The position numbers and the translations under genes are program-made. Positions 1 to 6,434 of a stretch of DNA of 6,543 bases are shown in pieces. Each line of letters opens with the position of its first letter. Position 1 is the stretch's first letter. The notes beneath the pieces were generated by a model. The model was not told the DNA's origin. It did not search any database and saw nothing but the letters and a program-made list of their open reading frames with translations. Source of the DNA: JANQIV01 sp050117315 (GTDB lineage: Bacteria > Bacteroidota > Ignavibacteria > Ignavibacteriales > Melioribacteraceae); the NCBI GenBank assembly GCA_050117315.1, contig JASFMY010000198.1, positions 1 through 6,543 of the forward strand, read 5' to 3'.

Positions 1-350
1 TTTCCCGCATCTATATCATCATTTTTTGCCCCTTCATTTAATAGCTTATTCCTATAGGGATCACATACTACTATCTTATCTACATAGTCTTTCAACTCTA
101 CGTATAACCAGTGTGTACCGGTTGTTTCCTCTATGGTTAATATCTTTTTCCCTCTTAGCCTTTCTATTTGTTTTTTCAATTCTTCGATTTTCGATTCTCC
201 TTGCCAATACTTTGGTTTTTGTGACTTTGCTGTTATTCTTGCCAACGAGTAACCTTCTTGCGACCAGTCTAAACCAAGGTAATAATCATAGCCCTTTATT
301 GATGTAAATGTGTTTAGTTTGTTTTCCTTTTTTCTTTTTCTAATTTTCAT
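1..350 (-). CDS. IS110-family transposase/recombinase, N-terminal part (runs off left edge)
   Basis: IS110 enzymes are DEDD-type recombinases with a RuvC-like N-terminal domain and a C-terminal Tnp domain carrying a catalytic serine; in known members an element-encoded bridge RNA guides recombination. Read on the minus strand from ATG 350-348, 116 codons stay open to the window edge. A lysine-rich start (MKIRKRKKEN) leads to YYLGLDWS (residues 23-30, first acidic residue D28), then LTIEETTGTHW (71-81, the family's E-T-G segment, E74/E75), then CDPYRNKLL (96-104) and GAKNDDIDAG (107-116), matching the family K-x-D-x-x-D-A motif with D111 and D114. The start is supported by GGAG on the minus strand (362-359), 8 bases upstream. 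Family members are usually 300-450 aa, so about two thirds, including the serine domain, lies outside the window. I cannot tell whether the element is intact. Family assignment is firm; subgroup is inferred from the long upstream non-coding region. Confidence 0.9.
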   Translation of the reverse strand, partial: MKIRKRKKENKLNTFTSIKGYDYYLGLDWSQEGYSLARITAKSQKPKYWQGESKIEELKKQIERLRGKKILTIEETTGTHWLYVELKDYVDKIVVCDPYRNKLLNEGAKNDDIDAG

Positions 351-369
351 CTTTAGGTCTCCTTTCTTT

Positions 370-424
370 TTTGAAGCTCATTTTGCACCGGCTTTTTCGG
401 TGATAGCTCTTTGAAGCTCTTTTT
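370..424. repeat. pair of 15-bp direct repeats in the IS110 leader
   Basis: TTTGAAGCTCATTTT at 370-384 and TTTGAAGCTCTTTTT at 410-424 match at 14 of 15 positions and are offset by 40 bases, with the CACCG/CGGTG hairpin between them. They lie just upstream of the transposase Shine-Dalgarno sequence. Their role is unknown. Confidence 0.5.
386..402. repeat. perfect 5-bp inverted repeat inside the IS110 upstream region
   Basis: CACCG at 386-390 and CGGTG at 398-402 form a stem around a 7-base T-rich loop. It lies 35 bases upstream of the transposase start codon and between the two copies of the direct repeat at 370-384 and 410-424, so it could be part of the element's RNA or of the transposase leader. 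Confidence 0.45.
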
Positions 425-425
425 T

Positions 426-443
426 TCCGTTTATGATAACGGA
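426..443. repeat. perfect 6-bp inverted repeat
   Basis: TCCGTT at 426-431 and AACGGA at 438-443 enclose a 6-base loop. The next stem (GGACT 441-445 with AGTCC 465-469) overlaps it by three bases, so the two helices cannot form fully together. This suggests alternative folds or only one real stem. Confidence 0.45.
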
Positions 444-600
444 CTTAGCTCTATTAAGTAAGTGAGTCCTCTTCTTAATTTACCGACGAATTTTTTTTGC
501 AGAAACTCTACTGTTTATTTAAAGAGCTTGCCGGTTGCCCGGATTTAAAAAAAATAAATTTTCTCTTAAGGGTAGCTGTCTTCTTTTTTGTACTAATACC

Positions 601-730
601 GGTAACTAAATATTCTATGTTGATTACAAATTGGAAATAGTCGGTCGGTAGGTATCAATAAGAACTATGTAATATTTGAAAAGGACTTATTCTGTTTATT
701 CTTAACATGATACAAATGTGAGGATTTATA
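601..730. other. intergenic DNA upstream of the TonB receptor gene
   Basis: This AT-rich stretch lies between the estimated end of the IS110 element and the receptor gene. The receptor promoter should lie here, or the element may have displaced it. I looked for a sigma-70 pair and for the Bacteroidota TAnnTTTG box and found no convincing match; the nearest, TAATATTTG (about 669-677), has one base too many in the spacer. A short GGT-type repetition (TCGGTCGGTAGGT, about 641-653) has no known meaning. The ribosome-binding site GAGGA at 720-724 is the only clear signal. Confidence 0.4.
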
Positions 731-3634
731 ATGAACTTTAAGCATACCATATTGTCTCCCATCTTAATATTTTTTGTTATTAGCAATGCACTATTTGCTT
801 CCGGTTCAATTAAAGGTGTAGTGATTGATTCAACCAGTGGTGAGCCGCTTTACGGAGCGAGTGTCTATCTTAAAGGCACCGGTTTTGGTAGTGCAACAAA
901 TTTTGATGGAAAGTTTAGTATATATAATATCCCGTCAGGGGGTTATATATTGAGAGTACAGTATGTTGGATACAGGACAATTGAGGAGAAAGTACAAATT
1001 AATGACAATACCGTTCTTTCCTTAAATTTTGAATTATCGACAATTGTTATGGAAGGAGAGGAAGTTGTTGTAATGGGGCAAGCTGTTGGACAAGCAGCCG
1101 CAATTAACCAGCAGTTAAGTTCAAATACAATAAAAAATGTTGTATCTTCTGAAAAAATAATGGAACTGCCTGATGCAAATGCTGCAGAATCGGTAGCGCG
1201 CTTGCCCGGTATATCATTAATAAGAAGCGGCGGTGAGGGAAATATGGTTGCTATAAGGGGTCTCTCACCTGCTTATAACTCGATTGCTATCGGAGGTGTT
1301 CAAGTTCCTTCAACAGATACTGATGACCGAAGTGTTGATTTAAGTATGATTTCATCCGAAATACTTTCCGGCATAGAAGTGACCAAAGCTCTCACGCCGG
1401 ATAAGGATGCTAATGCGTTCGGCGGGGTTGTAGATTTTAGACTTGCAACAGCCAAAAAAGGAGGATTTTATTCAAACTTAAGGGTACAAACGGGGTATAA
1501 TGATATTCGCGATGATTACGGCAATTATCGAGCCAGTATTATTATGAGTGATAGATTTTTTGATGAGAAATTCGGAATAATAGTTACTGCGAATATGGAA
1601 AGGACACAGAGAGGTCATGATAGTTACGAAGCCGATTGGGTATTGTTAAGAGAAAAACGGTCCGACGAACAATATGCCCCTATGACACCCGAAATTATCG
1701 GGCTTGAATACGATGAAAATGATCGTAGAAGATACGGCTTTAGCGTATTATTTGATTATACTATCCCGCATGGTTCTATAGGGTTGAATTCTTTTTTAAG
1801 CAAAAGACAGGACTTGAGCGCCACACAAAGCACCGATTATAATTACAGCGACGCTATGGTTTATAGGTCTTTTCAAAAATCACGATCACGGGTTGCTGTT
1901 ATGTCAACAGCACTTGAAGGGAAGCATGATTATGATTTTATGAACATCGATTGGTCATTATCTTATTCGTCTTCGGAAACTACTACTCCTTTTTCAAATA
2001 CATTTTATTTTGCTCAATCCGGAGCTATTGATTTAAACCAGTTGTCTACTACTCCCACCGCAAAAGAGGTTATAGGTGCCACAACTGATGATTTAACAGA
2101 CAGTTATTTTTATAGAATCACAAGTAGGAGAAATGCAGCTTCCGAGAATACCAATGCATATAAAATTGATTTTAAAATGCCTTATACTTTGTTTAGCAGT
2201 TTAGCCGGTTATCTAAAATTTGGAACAAAGTTTAACCGTACTACCCGAGATAGAGATAATATTTCCTCCTTCATAAACATGTACAGTTATTATAGCAGCG
2301 AAACGGAAATTTACCACCCTGATTATGGGAAACCGGGTTTTGAATTTCAATTAGTTCCGGGAAGCGGCGGGCAAGCCTCTATTTTGAATTATCTCGATCC
2401 GTATTTTGATCCCGGTGATTTTATGAACGGTGATTATGAGTATGAAAACGGGCTAAGTGAGTATATCTTAACGTATTTGCTTGATAATTATGTGCAGGAC
2501 TCTGCTTTAACTTATCAAAGAAGCGCTTCTTTGAACGACTACGGTGTTGAAGAAAATATAGCGGCAGGTTATGCAATGACTGAGTTGAATTACGGGAGAT
2601 TTTTGACAATTATATCGGGTGTCCGTTTTGAAAGAACTTATCTTTATTTGGACGGGAAAACCGGGACTGTTCCTAATGAGGTAACTGAGTATGCTTATGA
2701 TGATAACCCTGTAAATGATACGTCGGCAACGGCGTCTTACAAAAATTGGTTTCCTATGGTGCATTTTAGAATTAAACCGACAAATTGGTGCGATCTAAGA
2801 CTAGCCTATACGGAGTCGATTTCCCGTCCGCGTATGGAGTGGATGCTGCCTAATATAAGAATCAACGGGAATGACAATACGGTTGAGATTGGTCGACCCG
2901 ACCTTAAACCCCAAGTTTCGAAAAATTATGATCTATATTTATCGGTTTATAGTAATAAGATCGGACTTTTTTCCGTTGGGGGATTTTATAAAGATATAAG
3001 TGATCTAATTTATTTGAGGAGCGGCCATAAAATTTTAGACCCTGAGGCAGAAGGTTTCCCGTCCAACTGGAAGGGATTGCTTTTGGATGCGCCTGAAAAC
3101 AATACATCAAAAACTGAAGTATACGGGATTGAATTTGAATGGCAGAGCAATTTGCTTTGGCTGCCAAAGCCGTTTAATTCTTTGGTAATTAATATAAATT
3201 ATTCTCATATATGGTCGGAAACGGATTATCCTATATCATATGTAAATACGGAAACGCTCACGGAATATCCTTATATAAGAACTACTGTAGTAGATACCTC
3301 GAGAAGTGGACAAATGCCTGACCAGGCAAATGATATTGCCAATATTTCCTTAGGTTATGATATTGATAAATTTTCTTGCAGAATATCGCTTGCCTATCAA
3401 GGGGAGTCTTTAGCGGCTGTTGGGGAGAGAGAAGAACTTGATGGTTTTACTTCACCGACTTCTCATCTTGATCTTTCTCTTAAATATCAATTTACCGATA
3501 TGTTTGGTGTCTATTTTAATATGAATAATATAACAAATTGTGCTGATGAATCTTATCAACAGACAGAGAGTTTTATGAGTAGTACTCAGTATTACGGCTT
3601 GACGGCTGATCTTGGAATTACAGTTAAATTATAA
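731..3634 (+). CDS. TonB-dependent outer-membrane receptor with carboxypeptidase-regulatory-like N-domain
   Basis: This 967-aa outer-membrane transporter would import a bound ligand using TonB-ExbBD energy. A signal peptide covers residues 1 to about 24 (ending NALFASG). Residues 26-103 form a CarboxypepD_reg-like beta-sandwich (GVVIDSTSGEPLYGASVYL, then GKFSIYNIPSGGYILRV). A TonB-box-like segment EEVVVMG follows at 110-116. The plug (about 128-240) has LPDANAAESVARLPGISL (146-163), IRGLSPAYN (175-183) and EVTKALTPDKDANAFGG (216-232). This plug pattern is typical of the TonB receptor group first described from Xanthomonas and Caulobacter (TIGR01782), many of whose members are linked to carbohydrate uptake. 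The rest, ending LGITVKL, is the barrel; the last residue is L where F is common. The start is supported by GAGGA 6 bases upstream. Length is normal and the frame intact. The next gene lies 54 bases downstream on the same strand, suggesting cotranscription. Substrate unknown; no SusD-like partner is visible. Confidence 0.92.
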   Translation: MNFKHTILSPILIFFVISNALFASGSIKGVVIDSTSGEPLYGASVYLKGTGFGSATNFDGKFSIYNIPSGGYILRVQYVGYRTIEEKVQINDNTVLSLNFELSTIVMEGEEVVVMGQAVGQAAAINQQLSSNTIKNVVSSEKIMELPDANAAESVARLPGISLIRSGGEGNMVAIRGLSPAYNSIAIGGVQVPSTDTDDRSVDLSMISSEILSGIEVTKALTPDKDANAFGGVVDFRLATAKKGGFYSNLRVQTGYNDIRDDYGNYRASIIMSDRFFDEKFGIIVTANMERTQRGHDSYEADWVLLREKRSDEQYAPMTPEIIGLEYDENDRRRYGFSVLFDYTIPHGSIGLNSFLSKRQDLSATQSTDYNYSDAMVYRSFQKSRSRVAVMSTALEGKHDYDFMNIDWSLSYSSSETTTPFSNTFYFAQSGAIDLNQLSTTPTAKEVIGATTDDLTDSYFYRITSRRNAASENTNAYKIDFKMPYTLFSSLAGYLKFGTKFNRTTRDRDNISSFINMYSYYSSETEIYHPDYGKPGFEFQLVPGSGGQASILNYLDPYFDPGDFMNGDYEYENGLSEYILTYLLDNYVQDSALTYQRSASLNDYGVEENIAAGYAMTELNYGRFLTIISGVRFERTYLYLDGKTGTVPNEVTEYAYDDNPVNDTSATASYKNWFPMVHFRIKPTNWCDLRLAYTESISRPRMEWMLPNIRINGNDNTVEIGRPDLKPQVSKNYDLYLSVYSNKIGLFSVGGFYKDISDLIYLRSGHKILDPEAEGFPSNWKGLLLDAPENNTSKTEVYGIEFEWQSNLLWLPKPFNSLVININYSHIWSETDYPISYVNTETLTEYPYIRTTVVDTSRSGQMPDQANDIANISLGYDIDKFSCRISLAYQGESLAAVGEREELDGFTSPTSHLDLSLKYQFTDMFGVYFNMNNITNCADESYQQTESFMSSTQYYGLTADLGITVKL

Positions 3635-3688
3635 CTTATATTTTATTATAACCGAAATCATTAACATTCTTAGAAGGAGATTTAGGCA

Positions 3689-5050
3689 ATGAAGAAGAAT
3701 GCGTACCATATCTGTCTTTTCGTTTTTTTGATGTTGATATTAATTGATGCTCGTTTACAAGCTCAGGAATGGGACTATTTAGATGTTGACCCGGGTTACG
3801 AAACACTAAACCTTGCAATTGAAGGCGATACTTTAAATGGAGCCCCTAAATCCTTAAATCGGGTCTATCGTTTACAAAGAGGTGGAATGTATTTGTACAA
3901 TGGAAGTATCCAAAATAATTTTGGCGCTACCATTAGAATTGAAGCGGCTGAAGGTGAAGGGGATTTGCCGTTAATTATTCCTATTTCTGATAATACAGGT
4001 AACTCTTATCGTTTCTTTTTAGGAACCGGAGATGCATATTTTACCAATTTGGCTATCTCGGGTATTGATAATCTAGGGAATGTGACCGAACAAAATATGT
4101 GCAGACTAAATCAGGAAGGAATGAAACTTTATATAACAGGCTGTTTTTTAGATTACGACCTACAATCTTTTGTACGTATGAACGCTTCCGGCCAGTCTGT
4201 ATTTATCACTAATTCTGTTTTGCGTAACAGCATTAACCCGGTTAGTACGGGTAACGGGAGGTTTGTTGATACCAGAGGCTTAAATCAAGATACAATTTCA
4301 ATAACAAATTCAACACTTTATATAACGGCACAACATCCAATCAGAAGTTCAAGCAGTATTATAAATCAAGTTATTCTTGATCATGTTACAATTTATGGCA
4401 GTAATGGAGATAACGGTGGTTATGACGGTATCGAGTCAGGTTCAACTGAGTCAGGTTCAATTGAGAAGACGGAAGGGATAATCCAGATACAAAGAGCTAT
4501 TAATTGCCGAATTACAAATAGTTTGTTTGTCGATTGCGGATTTGAAGGTTGTAAAAGATATCTGTCAAATCCTGCCGATACAATTAAAGTGCCTTTAATA
4601 CCGATAGACTCTCTTAGGACAGATGACCCAACGGCCGAAGCTAATAGAGTGTGGGACATTAGCAACAACGTTTATGGTTGGTCATCGGATTTAGAAGAGT
4701 GGTTTAGTTATACAGACTCATCCTATAAACTGGTATTTTTGAATCAATATGCCGATGAGATGTTCAGTATGTATCCAACTATGCAAGCATATGATAATCT
4801 TGAAGAGTATGTTGTTTTTACCGATGGTCCGTCGTCTGATGCTCTTGTGACTTTTGCTCAATATAAAGAGGCGACTGAGAACTCGGATGTTGATAACCCG
4901 GAGATTACTGCTGATAAAAACGGTGTTGCTGCGCTGAACGATGATCCGGATTCGTTTGGCCCGGCAGATGAAGAGTTTGATTTTACATATAATACAGACT
5001 CGGAAGCATATACTTTTGCAAAAGACGGCACGCCTGTTGGTGATTTGTGA
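3689..5050 (+). CDS. secreted beta-helix-like protein, separated from its T9SS tail by a frame break
   Basis: The 453-aa product has a signal peptide (1 to about 25, LILIDARLQAQ) and no recognised catalytic motif. Residues about 60-330 show recurring short rungs resembling a right-handed parallel beta-helix: YITGC (148-152), FITNSVLRNS (172-181), ITNSTLYIT (205-213), DHVTIYG (231-237), ITNSLF (275-280) and ISNNVYGW (324-331). This fold occurs in pectate-lyase-like and surface-adhesion proteins; a polysaccharide lyase or binding role is possible but not shown. A Gly/Asn/Asp-rich loop with a duplicated ESGS unit lies at 238-263. Start: AAGGAG at 3674-3679, 9 bases before ATG. The protein stops at GDL while a T9SS sorting domain continues in the -1 frame from 5047. 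Removing one TG from the TTGTGAA at the junction gives ...PVGDLNPWGIEY... and one protein of about 569 aa. The gene is therefore probably frameshifted (real or by sequencing error). It likely shares a transcript with the TonB receptor gene. Confidence 0.8.
   Translation: MKKNAYHICLFVFLMLILIDARLQAQEWDYLDVDPGYETLNLAIEGDTLNGAPKSLNRVYRLQRGGMYLYNGSIQNNFGATIRIEAAEGEGDLPLIIPISDNTGNSYRFFLGTGDAYFTNLAISGIDNLGNVTEQNMCRLNQEGMKLYITGCFLDYDLQSFVRMNASGQSVFITNSVLRNSINPVSTGNGRFVDTRGLNQDTISITNSTLYITAQHPIRSSSSIINQVILDHVTIYGSNGDNGGYDGIESGSTESGSIEKTEGIIQIQRAINCRITNSLFVDCGFEGCKRYLSNPADTIKVPLIPIDSLRTDDPTAEANRVWDISNNVYGWSSDLEEWFSYTDSSYKLVFLNQYADEMFSMYPTMQAYDNLEEYVVFTDGPSSDALVTFAQYKEATENSDVDNPEITADKNGVAALNDDPDSFGPADEEFDFTYNTDSEAYTFAKDGTPVGDL
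4433..4462 (+). repeat. 15-bp in-frame tandem duplication
   Basis: GAGTCAGGTTCAACT (4433-4447) is followed directly by GAGTCAGGTTCAATT (4448-4462), 14 of 15 identical, then a further GAG. It encodes ESGST-ESGSI, residues 249-258 of the beta-helix protein, in a flexible-looking loop between rungs. The unit is five codons, so copy number can change without breaking the frame. Confidence 0.8.
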
Positions 5051-5052
5051 AT
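5039..5052 (+). other. frame junction between beta-helix protein and sorting tail
   Basis: The upstream frame reads GGT GAT TTG TGA and the tail frame reads TTT GTG AAT CCC. The two open frames overlap only between the TGA at 5041-5043 (tail frame) and the TGA at 5048-5050 (upstream frame), so any switch must happen within about two codons. No X-XXY-YYZ slippery heptamer is present. A duplicated TG (TTGTGAA instead of TTGAA) or a single lost base explains the break. Confidence 0.7.
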
Positions 5053-5400
5053 CCCTGGGGTATTGAATACAATCCTACAACAGCTATTGAAACTGAATAT
5101 TCCAACAATCTGCCGTCGGAATTATCTTTATCCCAAAATTACCCTAATCCGTTTAATCCCTCAACCAAAATCGAATATACTTTACCCGTTACATCCAATG
5201 TAACTTTAACGGTTTATAATGTTTTGGGTCAGGAAGTCAAAAGGCTGGTAAATAACCTTGTACAAAATTCCGGGAAATATACAATTACATGGGATGCGAA
5301 CGATACTGCCGGTAGTGAAGTTTTGTCAAGCGGCATCTATATCTATCAGCTTAGGACAGACAAACAAACTATTTCCAAGAAGATGGTTCTTCTTAAATAA
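5047..5400 (+). CDS. T9SS type A sorting domain, detached C-terminus of the upstream protein
   Basis: The 117-aa frame begins at a GTG that overlaps the preceding stop by 4 bases (GTGA). Residues 1-23 read as a linker (NPWGIEYNPTTAIETEYSNN). Residues 24-117 are a textbook T9SS C-terminal domain: LPSELSLSQNYPNPFNPST, then IEYTLP, LTVYNVLGQEVKRLV, SGKYTITWDAND, SSGIYIYQL and the closing KKMVLLK. This domain directs cargo through the T9SS translocon at the outer membrane, where the PorU/PorZ attachment complex removes it. It has no signal peptide of its own, so as a separate protein it could not reach the secretion system. No clear Shine-Dalgarno sequence precedes the GTG, and an in-frame TGA sits at 5041-5043, so this frame opens only at the junction. 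It is best read as the original C-terminus of the beta-helix protein. Independent translation by stop-start coupling is possible but would serve no obvious purpose. Confidence 0.85.
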   Translation: MNPWGIEYNPTTAIETEYSNNLPSELSLSQNYPNPFNPSTKIEYTLPVTSNVTLTVYNVLGQEVKRLVNNLVQNSGKYTITWDANDTAGSEVLSSGIYIYQLRTDKQTISKKMVLLK

Positions 5401-5436
5401 AAATATATATTGATTAATTCTTTTTTAAAAATGACC

Positions 5437-5472
5437 GCAAGAGATGGTTGTTTTTTTGAGACCATCTCTTGT
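5437..5472 (+). terminator. inverted repeat ending the receptor/beta-helix transcription unit
   Basis: CAAGAGATGGT (5438-5448) and ACCATCTCTTG (5461-5471) form a perfect 11-bp stem around a 12-base loop rich in T, extendable by G-U pairs at each end. It starts 37 bases after the stop of the sorting tail and ends 30 bases before the next likely start codon. The downstream side lacks a long T tract (TAAAGAAATAATG), so it is not a classical intrinsic terminator. It could be a weak terminator, a 3' end stabiliser, or a leader hairpin of the next gene. Confidence 0.55.
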
Positions 5473-5502
5473 AAAGAAATAATGATTATATCGGAAAATA
5501 TT

Positions 5503-6297
5503 ATGCGACAAGTTTACTTAATACTTACTTCTATCATCATACTAATAGCCGGGTCTTCTCAAAGTCTCTATGCGCAAAACGAGAGTGCAAGTTTGCTTAT
5601 TAAAGGGTCGTTGTCTATGCCTATGGGTGATTACGGCGAGTCTATCGGAGAAGAAATATATATCACTAGACGAAGCGGATTCGATTTCGGAGACGATGTA
5701 GGTCTTGCCCGGCCAGGAGCTGTTTTTAGCCTTGAAATAATCAGTCCGATAAACAAGATTAAAGGACTGGGTTGGTTGGTCAGCGGCAGAGTTATAATAA
5801 ATCCAACTGAAGATGAAGAACTTCAAGACCGTTTCCAAAATTTGATAAAAGGTACGGGACGTGATACGGTTACTTTTAGTTTTGAAATAGGCAACTGGGT
5901 TCACATTCCTCTTATGACGGGTTTTAGTTATGGAATAAATGTAGCCAAAGACGTTTCCACTTATCTTACGCTACAGGGAGGCATTAATATCTCACAACAA
6001 CCTTCACGTAAAGTTGATGCATATTATATTGAATCGGGTATCACCGAGACTATTGAGGATACTGAATTTGATGTAGCAATTAGTTACGGATTTTCCGCCG
6101 GTGTAGAATTAGAATTCTTTGATAAATATAACATTAGTTTTCAATACATTAATCTCGGCAAACCCGAATATAAAGGAACACGAACTTTAGATCCTTCATT
6201 CTTCAATGAGATTTTTGATATAAAAACCAACATCCTCGGTGATAAAAAATCGGTGAATATGTTGCTGCTCTCTGTAGGTTACAGAATTGATATCTAA
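5503..6297 (+). CDS. predicted outer-membrane beta-barrel protein (PorT/OmpW-like size)
   Basis: The 264-aa product has a signal peptide with hydrophobic core YLILTSIIILIAG (5-17) and probable cleavage after SLYAQ (residue 25). The mature part shows alternating-residue strands typical of small FCB barrels: ASLLIKGSLSMPMGDYG near the N-terminus, GAVFSLEIISP (72-82), GWLVSGRVIINP (90-101), WVHIPLMTGFSYGINV (132-147), STYLTLQGGINIS (152-164), ISYGFSAGVELEFF (193-206), ISFQYINLG (211-219) and the last strand VNMLLLSVGYRIDI. The IPLMTGFSYG segment resembles the IP-(V/L)-x-x-G signature often seen in PorT-family and related barrels. The precise family and function are unknown. The frame extends upstream to a TTG at 5410, but that would include the 5438-5471 hairpin. 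ATG 5503 is preferred because the signal peptide follows at once; its GGAA (5493-5496) is a weak ribosome-binding site. ATG 5482 is an alternative. It may have its own promoter or depend on read-through. Confidence 0.75.
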   Translation: MRQVYLILTSIIILIAGSSQSLYAQNESASLLIKGSLSMPMGDYGESIGEEIYITRRSGFDFGDDVGLARPGAVFSLEIISPINKIKGLGWLVSGRVIINPTEDEELQDRFQNLIKGTGRDTVTFSFEIGNWVHIPLMTGFSYGINVAKDVSTYLTLQGGINISQQPSRKVDAYYIESGITETIEDTEFDVAISYGFSAGVELEFFDKYNISFQYINLGKPEYKGTRTLDPSFFNEIFDIKTNILGDKKSVNMLLLSVGYRIDI

Positions 6298-6389
6298 TGA
6301 AGTATTTTGGTAATAATCAATTCTCATAAGAAACGTAGGCATTCATCCGCAATGTAATATCTACTTTGATAGTGTGGAGTAAGGAAATT

Positions 6390-6434
6390 ATGGTAAAGAA
6401 AATATTGCTTCTATTCTTACTTAGGGCTTGCTGA
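6390..6434 (+). pseudogene. gene start (signal peptide) interrupted by an insertion sequence
   Basis: An AAGGA (6381-6385) and a GGAG (6376-6379) precede ATG 6390. The reading frame gives MVKKILLLFLLRAC and then a stop. Lysines followed by a run of L/I/F are the start of a secretion signal peptide, and the break coincides with the insertion-sequence-like end at about 6423. Only about 11 codons of the original gene (up to CTT at 6420-6422) appear to remain on this side. The rest, if it exists, would resume beyond the element to the right of the window. Its product cannot be named, but it was evidently exported, like the genes upstream. The alternative, a random short frame, is less likely given the ribosome-binding site and peptide character. 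Confidence 0.55.

Larger units (their letters stand above)
371..545 (-). ncRNA. candidate bridge RNA region of the IS110 element
   Basis: This stretch has no plausible gene and several short stem-loops. In minus-strand order they are: CCGG-GCAA-CCGG (542-531), a 4-bp stem with a GNRA-type tetraloop; GGACT...AGTCC (469-441), a 5-bp stem around a 19-base loop; TCCGTT/AACGGA (443-426), a 6-bp stem with a 6-base loop; and CACCG/CGGTG (402-386), a 5-bp stem with a 7-base loop. It lies where IS110-group elements encode the bridge RNA, whose internal loops pair with donor and target DNA. The call rests on position and visible hairpins only. I could not fold it, assign guide loops, or see RNA ends, and AT-rich DNA yields short stems by chance. 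The limits given are those of the structured part. Confidence 0.35.
1..600 (-). mobile_element. IS110-family insertion sequence, partial (transposase start plus upstream non-coding end)
   Basis: The transposase N-terminus on the minus strand, followed upstream by at least 200 bases of structured non-coding DNA, is the arrangement of the IS110 group, which carries its non-coding region 5' of the recombinase gene (the IS1111 group has it 3'). The outer boundary is not visible because IS110 elements generally lack terminal inverted repeats and clear target duplications. Position 600 is an estimate; anything from about 545 to 700 is possible. Confidence 0.5.

Noticed and set aside
26..307. Plus-strand open frame of 93 codons rich in leucine and phenylalanine
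   Set aside because: It lies antisense to the IS110 transposase, whose minus-strand reading carries clear family motifs; the hydrophobic plus-strand reading comes from the complement of lysine/glutamate-rich codons.
370..424. CRISPR-like array
   Set aside because: Only two repeat copies of 15 bases occur, with no further units and no cas genes.
2421..3167. Three minus-strand open frames of 62-87 codons
   Set aside because: They are shadows inside the TonB receptor gene, with no ribosome-binding site or recognisable protein character.
3636..3818. Minus-strand 60-codon frame across the receptor/beta-helix junction
   Set aside because: It overlaps the signal peptide and Shine-Dalgarno sequence of the plus-strand gene and has no support of its own.
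5039..5052. Programmed -1 ribosomal frameshift
   Set aside because: No slippery heptamer is present and the overlap of open frames is only a few bases; a TG duplication or a lost base is simpler. Conservation in homologues could reopen this.
5410..5502. N-terminal extension of the barrel protein from TTG 5410
   Set aside because: The extension would read through the 11-bp hairpin and place 31 residues ahead of an otherwise ordinary signal peptide.
5542..5904. Minus-strand 120-codon frame
   Set aside because: It is antisense to the barrel gene, which has a signal peptide and beta-strand pattern; the antisense reading shows neither.
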